Shown here: positions 61,542-64,000 of the stretch, one piece after another
Position numbering within the stretch: the stretch's first letter is position 1
How the letters are laid out: each line of letters opens with the position of its first letter
Origin: Alphaproteobacteria bacterium
GTDB lineage: Bacteria; Myxococcota_A; UBA796; CAJQPC01
DNA: 64,000 bases
Assembly (NCBI GenBank): GCA_020632795.1
Contig: JACKEV010000013.1
Span: 372,001-436,000 of the forward strand
Direction: 5' to 3'
The notes under the pieces: generated by a model
The model's input: only the letters and a program-made list of their open reading frames with translations
Database searches by the model: none
What the model was told of the DNA's origin: nothing
Translations under genes and position numbers: made by a program

Positions 61542-63450
61542 TACGATCGGACTCGGGATCGACATCGACATGAGCGATGTGGCTCGGGCCCTGGCCAGGC
61601 TGCCCGAGATGACCTCCGAAGAGTCGGAGAAGGCTGTCAGGGAGCTGACGAGAACTTTCGACGCCGCTGCCAAGGCGGCCAAGAAGCTGACCAAGCAGTC
61701 CTCCAGGGAGGCGAGGAAGGCAGCTCAAGAGCAGAAGGAGGCGTTGAAAGGCGTCTACGAGTTGGCTGGGGGCTCGGGAGACAGGGTGGAGAAGTTGGGC
61801 AAGGTGTTCGGGGCCCTGAGCAACCCCGTGGTTGCTGCGGGAGCTGCCTTTGCCGGAGCTGGGGTTGCGGCAACAGCTCTTGGTGCGGGGATTCTCGCAT
61901 CGGTTCATGCCGCCGAAGAGCTGGTCGAAGAGTTGGCTCCGTTGAAGGAAATAGAGGGCTTTGGGGGAGTGAGCCCCGAAGCGATGTCCTCGATACAGGC
62001 CGCGAACTCCAGCATGCAAGCCCTGGGCTCCATCGCGAAGCAAGCCGTTGTGGTGCTGGCGACCGAGATGGCTCCCGTGGTGGAGAAAGTCGGGTTCACG
62101 TTGGTCAAGTTGGGCCTGGTGGCTCTGGACACCTGGGAGCACTTCTCCGACGGTGAAGATGTTTTGAAGGCCATCGCCAAGTTCATCGGCGAGCAGTTCG
62201 TGAAGAGCCTGACGGGCCCTGTGAGGCTCCTCTCCTTGATGGCCAAGGGCTTGGCCCTGGTCGCCGAAGCTGCGGGTCATGATGGAGCTGCGGCGAAGAT
62301 CAGGATGGCCACGGATGCCTACGACGACTTTGCAGCATCGATCGCGGGGGCTGGAGTCGACATCATCTTCGAGGCTGCATCTGAGGGACTGAACAACCTG
62401 TCGGAATCCACATCCACCTATGATGAGCGGGCTCAGGCTTTGCTCGGCAAGCTCACCGAGATCAGGACAGCAACCGAGGGGGCAACCAAGGCGACCGAGG
62501 ACGAGGCAAAGGCGATGGAGGATGCCGCCAAGGCAGCCCAGGCCCTCGCCGAACAACAAGCCCAGCTCAGCGACCAGGCCCAGGCCCTGATTGATTCCCA
62601 AACCCAACACCGCCTGTCCGCCATCGAACAGATCGACAGGGCCGAGGCTGAGAGCTTGGCCAAGCTCCAGGAGATCTATCGTCAGCGATTGGAGCTGTCG
62701 GCCAACAACGGCAACGAGATCCTTGCGGCCCAGGTCGAGCACCAAGAAGCTCTTGCGGCGATCCAGGGGGAGTACGCCCAGCGGCGAGTAGACCTGGCCA
62801 ACGACACCTCGGAAGCGGAGAAGGCCGCCATCCTCTCCACGACTCAGACTCAACTTGCGGCAGTTCAACAGACCTTCGGGGCCATCAGCACCCTGACCGA
62901 TGTGTTGCTCGACAAACAAGTCAGCGGCCTCGAAGAAGGGACCGAGGCCCATAAACGGGCGGCCAAGCGTCAGTTCGCCATCCAAAAGGGCCTGAGCATC
63001 GCCACAGCGGTTGTAGATGCTGCGGCAGCTATCCTCTCCTCGATTGCTACCCTGGGGCCCCCTGTTCCGCCAAACGTGATCGGAATCGCCGGAGTTGCGG
63101 CAGCTTCCGCGATTGGAGCTGCATCAATCGCCACAATTGCAGCTACCCCACCCCCAGCCTTCGACATCGGAGGCTTGATCGGATCGGCCACGCCAGATCA
63201 ACAGGTTGCAAGGGTTCTTCCGGGCGAGGCTATCTTGAATCGATCCGCTGTCTCTCAGATTGGCGAGCAAGGTGTACATGCCCTGAACCGAGGCGAGAAC
63301 CCCAATCAAACGCTCGTCGTCAACCAGATATATCGTCACAGGGTTCTCGACCAAGTCATTCATGATTCTGCTCGTATCCCAGGTTCATCCTTCCGTAAGG
63401 CTGCCAAGAATGGGGATCGGGTTGGGCATAGAACACGGTATAGAAGGTAA
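61534..63450 (+). CDS. Tape measure protein
   Basis: A 638-residue protein that sets tail length. Start GTG 61534 (GGGAG eight bases upstream) overlaps the previous gene. It is helix-rich: an N-terminal coiled region (MTSEESEKAVRELTRTFDAA), a hydrophobic Gly/Ala stretch (AAGAAFAGAGVAATALGAGI), a long central coiled coil with Ala/Glu/Gln repeats, a second hydrophobic region (IAGVAAASAIGAASIATIAA), and the typical end AFDIGGLIGSATPDQQVARV...LPGEAILNRSAV with GEQGVHALNRG. At 638 residues it predicts a rather short tail (about 0.15 nm per residue is the usual rule). Confidence 0.85.
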   Translation: MADTIGLGIDIDMSDVARALARLPEMTSEESEKAVRELTRTFDAAAKAAKKLTKQSSREARKAAQEQKEALKGVYELAGGSGDRVEKLGKVFGALSNPVVAAGAAFAGAGVAATALGAGILASVHAAEELVEELAPLKEIEGFGGVSPEAMSSIQAANSSMQALGSIAKQAVVVLATEMAPVVEKVGFTLVKLGLVALDTWEHFSDGEDVLKAIAKFIGEQFVKSLTGPVRLLSLMAKGLALVAEAAGHDGAAAKIRMATDAYDDFAASIAGAGVDIIFEAASEGLNNLSESTSTYDERAQALLGKLTEIRTATEGATKATEDEAKAMEDAAKAAQALAEQQAQLSDQAQALIDSQTQHRLSAIEQIDRAEAESLAKLQEIYRQRLELSANNGNEILAAQVEHQEALAAIQGEYAQRRVDLANDTSEAEKAAILSTTQTQLAAVQQTFGAISTLTDVLLDKQVSGLEEGTEAHKRAAKRQFAIQKGLSIATAVVDAAAAILSSIATLGPPVPPNVIGIAGVAAASAIGAASIATIAATPPPAFDIGGLIGSATPDQQVARVLPGEAILNRSAVSQIGEQGVHALNRGENPNQTLVVNQIYRHRVLDQVIHDSARIPGSSFRKAAKNGDRVGHRTRYRR

Positions 63451-63452
63451 CA

Positions 63453-64000
63453 ATGGCAGTTGAAGTCTCCAGATCAACCCTTCGTGGGTTCTTGCTCCCC
63501 GATCCCAGGATTTCAAAGGATGGAATCTGGGAGGATGAGTCCAGCTACACCCAGGCTGGACCTCGACCTGGGATACCTGAGCCGCAGAATCAGACCGAGA
63601 TGGTTCTTTCTTCTTCGGGGGAGCAGGCTGCGAACAAGGAGTTGAGGATCCTGTCGACCAAAGCCGGGTTCCCTGGATCTGACGGGGCTGGGTTCGTCTG
63701 GAAATACAACGGAGATGACAACTATCGGGGGTGGGATGTTCCGACAGTTCCGACCTATTGGGAAGCTCCGATCTGGTTGGACGGCACCCTTGCGACAGCG
63801 ACAGGGGCTCGTCATCTTCATTGCATCACATTGGCTGATCGCACAGTTCTGGTTGCGTACCAGTTGTCCGCGACATCTCCAGCTACCCAGGATCAAGTCA
63901 GGATTTCTGCACGGGATCCCGATGACGGGACATGGGGAACCGCTGTTACGGCTTACACACAAACGGGAGGCTATTCGACGGGTCGAGGAGCCCATCCTTG
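63453..64000 (+). CDS. Distal tail protein, partial (right edge)
   Basis: About 182 residues are visible before the window ends. The sequence starts MAVEVSRSTLRGFLLPDPRI and is beta-rich, with Asp/Trp/Gly turns (FVWKYNGDDNYRGWDVPTVP, ARDPDDGTWGTAVTA) that recall sialidase/beta-propeller-like or tail-tip domains. Its place directly after the tape measure fits a distal tail or tail-tip protein. Length and end are unknown. Confidence 0.6.
   Translation, partial: MAVEVSRSTLRGFLLPDPRISKDGIWEDESSYTQAGPRPGIPEPQNQTEMVLSSSGEQAANKELRILSTKAGFPGSDGAGFVWKYNGDDNYRGWDVPTVPTYWEAPIWLDGTLATATGARHLHCITLADRTVLVAYQLSATSPATQDQVRISARDPDDGTWGTAVTAYTQTGGYSTGRGAHP

Noticed and set aside
39800..64000. An integrase, CI-type repressor or lysis cassette
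   Set aside because: I checked for tyrosine or serine recombinase motifs, holin/endolysin pairs and Cro/CI helix-turn-helix proteins in the phage part and found none; they may lie beyond the right edge.

Overview
The window joins two kinds of DNA. Positions 1 to about 39,800 look like the chromosome of a very GC-rich bacterium, most likely a member of the Myxococcota. Supporting signs are a lipoprotein built from MopE-type Asp/Cys metal-binding repeats, a giant membrane Ser/Thr kinase next to an ECF sigma factor, many lipoproteins with short signal peptides, and third-codon GC bias so strong that long antisense frames stay open. From about 39,800 to the right edge the DNA is clearly less GC-rich and encodes a siphovirus-type prophage that continues beyond the window.

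Host part, left to right. Positions 1-7.9 kb hold a compact putative small-molecule locus: acyl-AMP ligase (cut by the window edge), P450, cysteine-rich protein, a TauD-like dioxygenase fused to a phosphoethanolamine-methyltransferase-like domain, a PLP amino-acid decarboxylase and a DJ-1/PfpI (isonitrile-hydratase-like) protein. Positions 8-9.6 kb carry a HipBA toxin-antitoxin pair with a long palindromic operator. Positions 9.6-21 kb are mixed single genes: MopE/fibrinogen-like lipoprotein, GNAT acetyltransferase, WYL regulator divergent from an epoxide hydrolase, MORN-like exported protein, DUF1697, quinone oxidoreductase divergent from a LysR regulator, and a zinc-peptidase lipoprotein. 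Positions 21-35.5 kb are an envelope and signalling region: a frameshifted HEAT-like lipoprotein, a large lipoprotein, the kinase/ECF pair, a tandemly duplicated secreted metalloprotease whose second copy has lost its active site, and a histidine kinase/response regulator pair. Positions 35.5-39.3 kb hold a small lipoprotein, a ParE-type toxin-antitoxin module, two small membrane proteins (one DoxX-like) and a divergent AraC regulator.

Prophage part. The left end (39.8-48.4 kb) has a sigma-factor-like protein, small unknown proteins, two leftward defence-like genes (an HNH endonuclease and an AbiJ/HEPN abortive-infection protein) that share a conserved upstream element, and a leftward replication block (primase-polymerase-like protein, zinc protein, ribbon-helix-helix regulator). 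A coiled-coil/transmembrane/pentapeptide-repeat protein (48.5-50.3 kb) is a probable cargo gene. The morphogenesis operon runs rightward from 51.3 kb: small and large terminase, portal, scaffold, capsid, head proteins, head-tail connectors, tail tube, tail-assembly chaperone with a probable -1 frameshift, tape measure and the start of a tail-tip protein. No integrase, lysis gene or right attachment site lies in the window.

The most unusual observations are the AbiJ/HNH pair with a shared leader, the catalytically dead protease duplicate, the TauD-methyltransferase fusion, a 54-nt hairpin present both inside the phage primase gene and among the head genes, and a conserved GAGGACGT motif in front of at least eight phage genes. 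All functional calls rest on motif recognition by eye; no database search was run.
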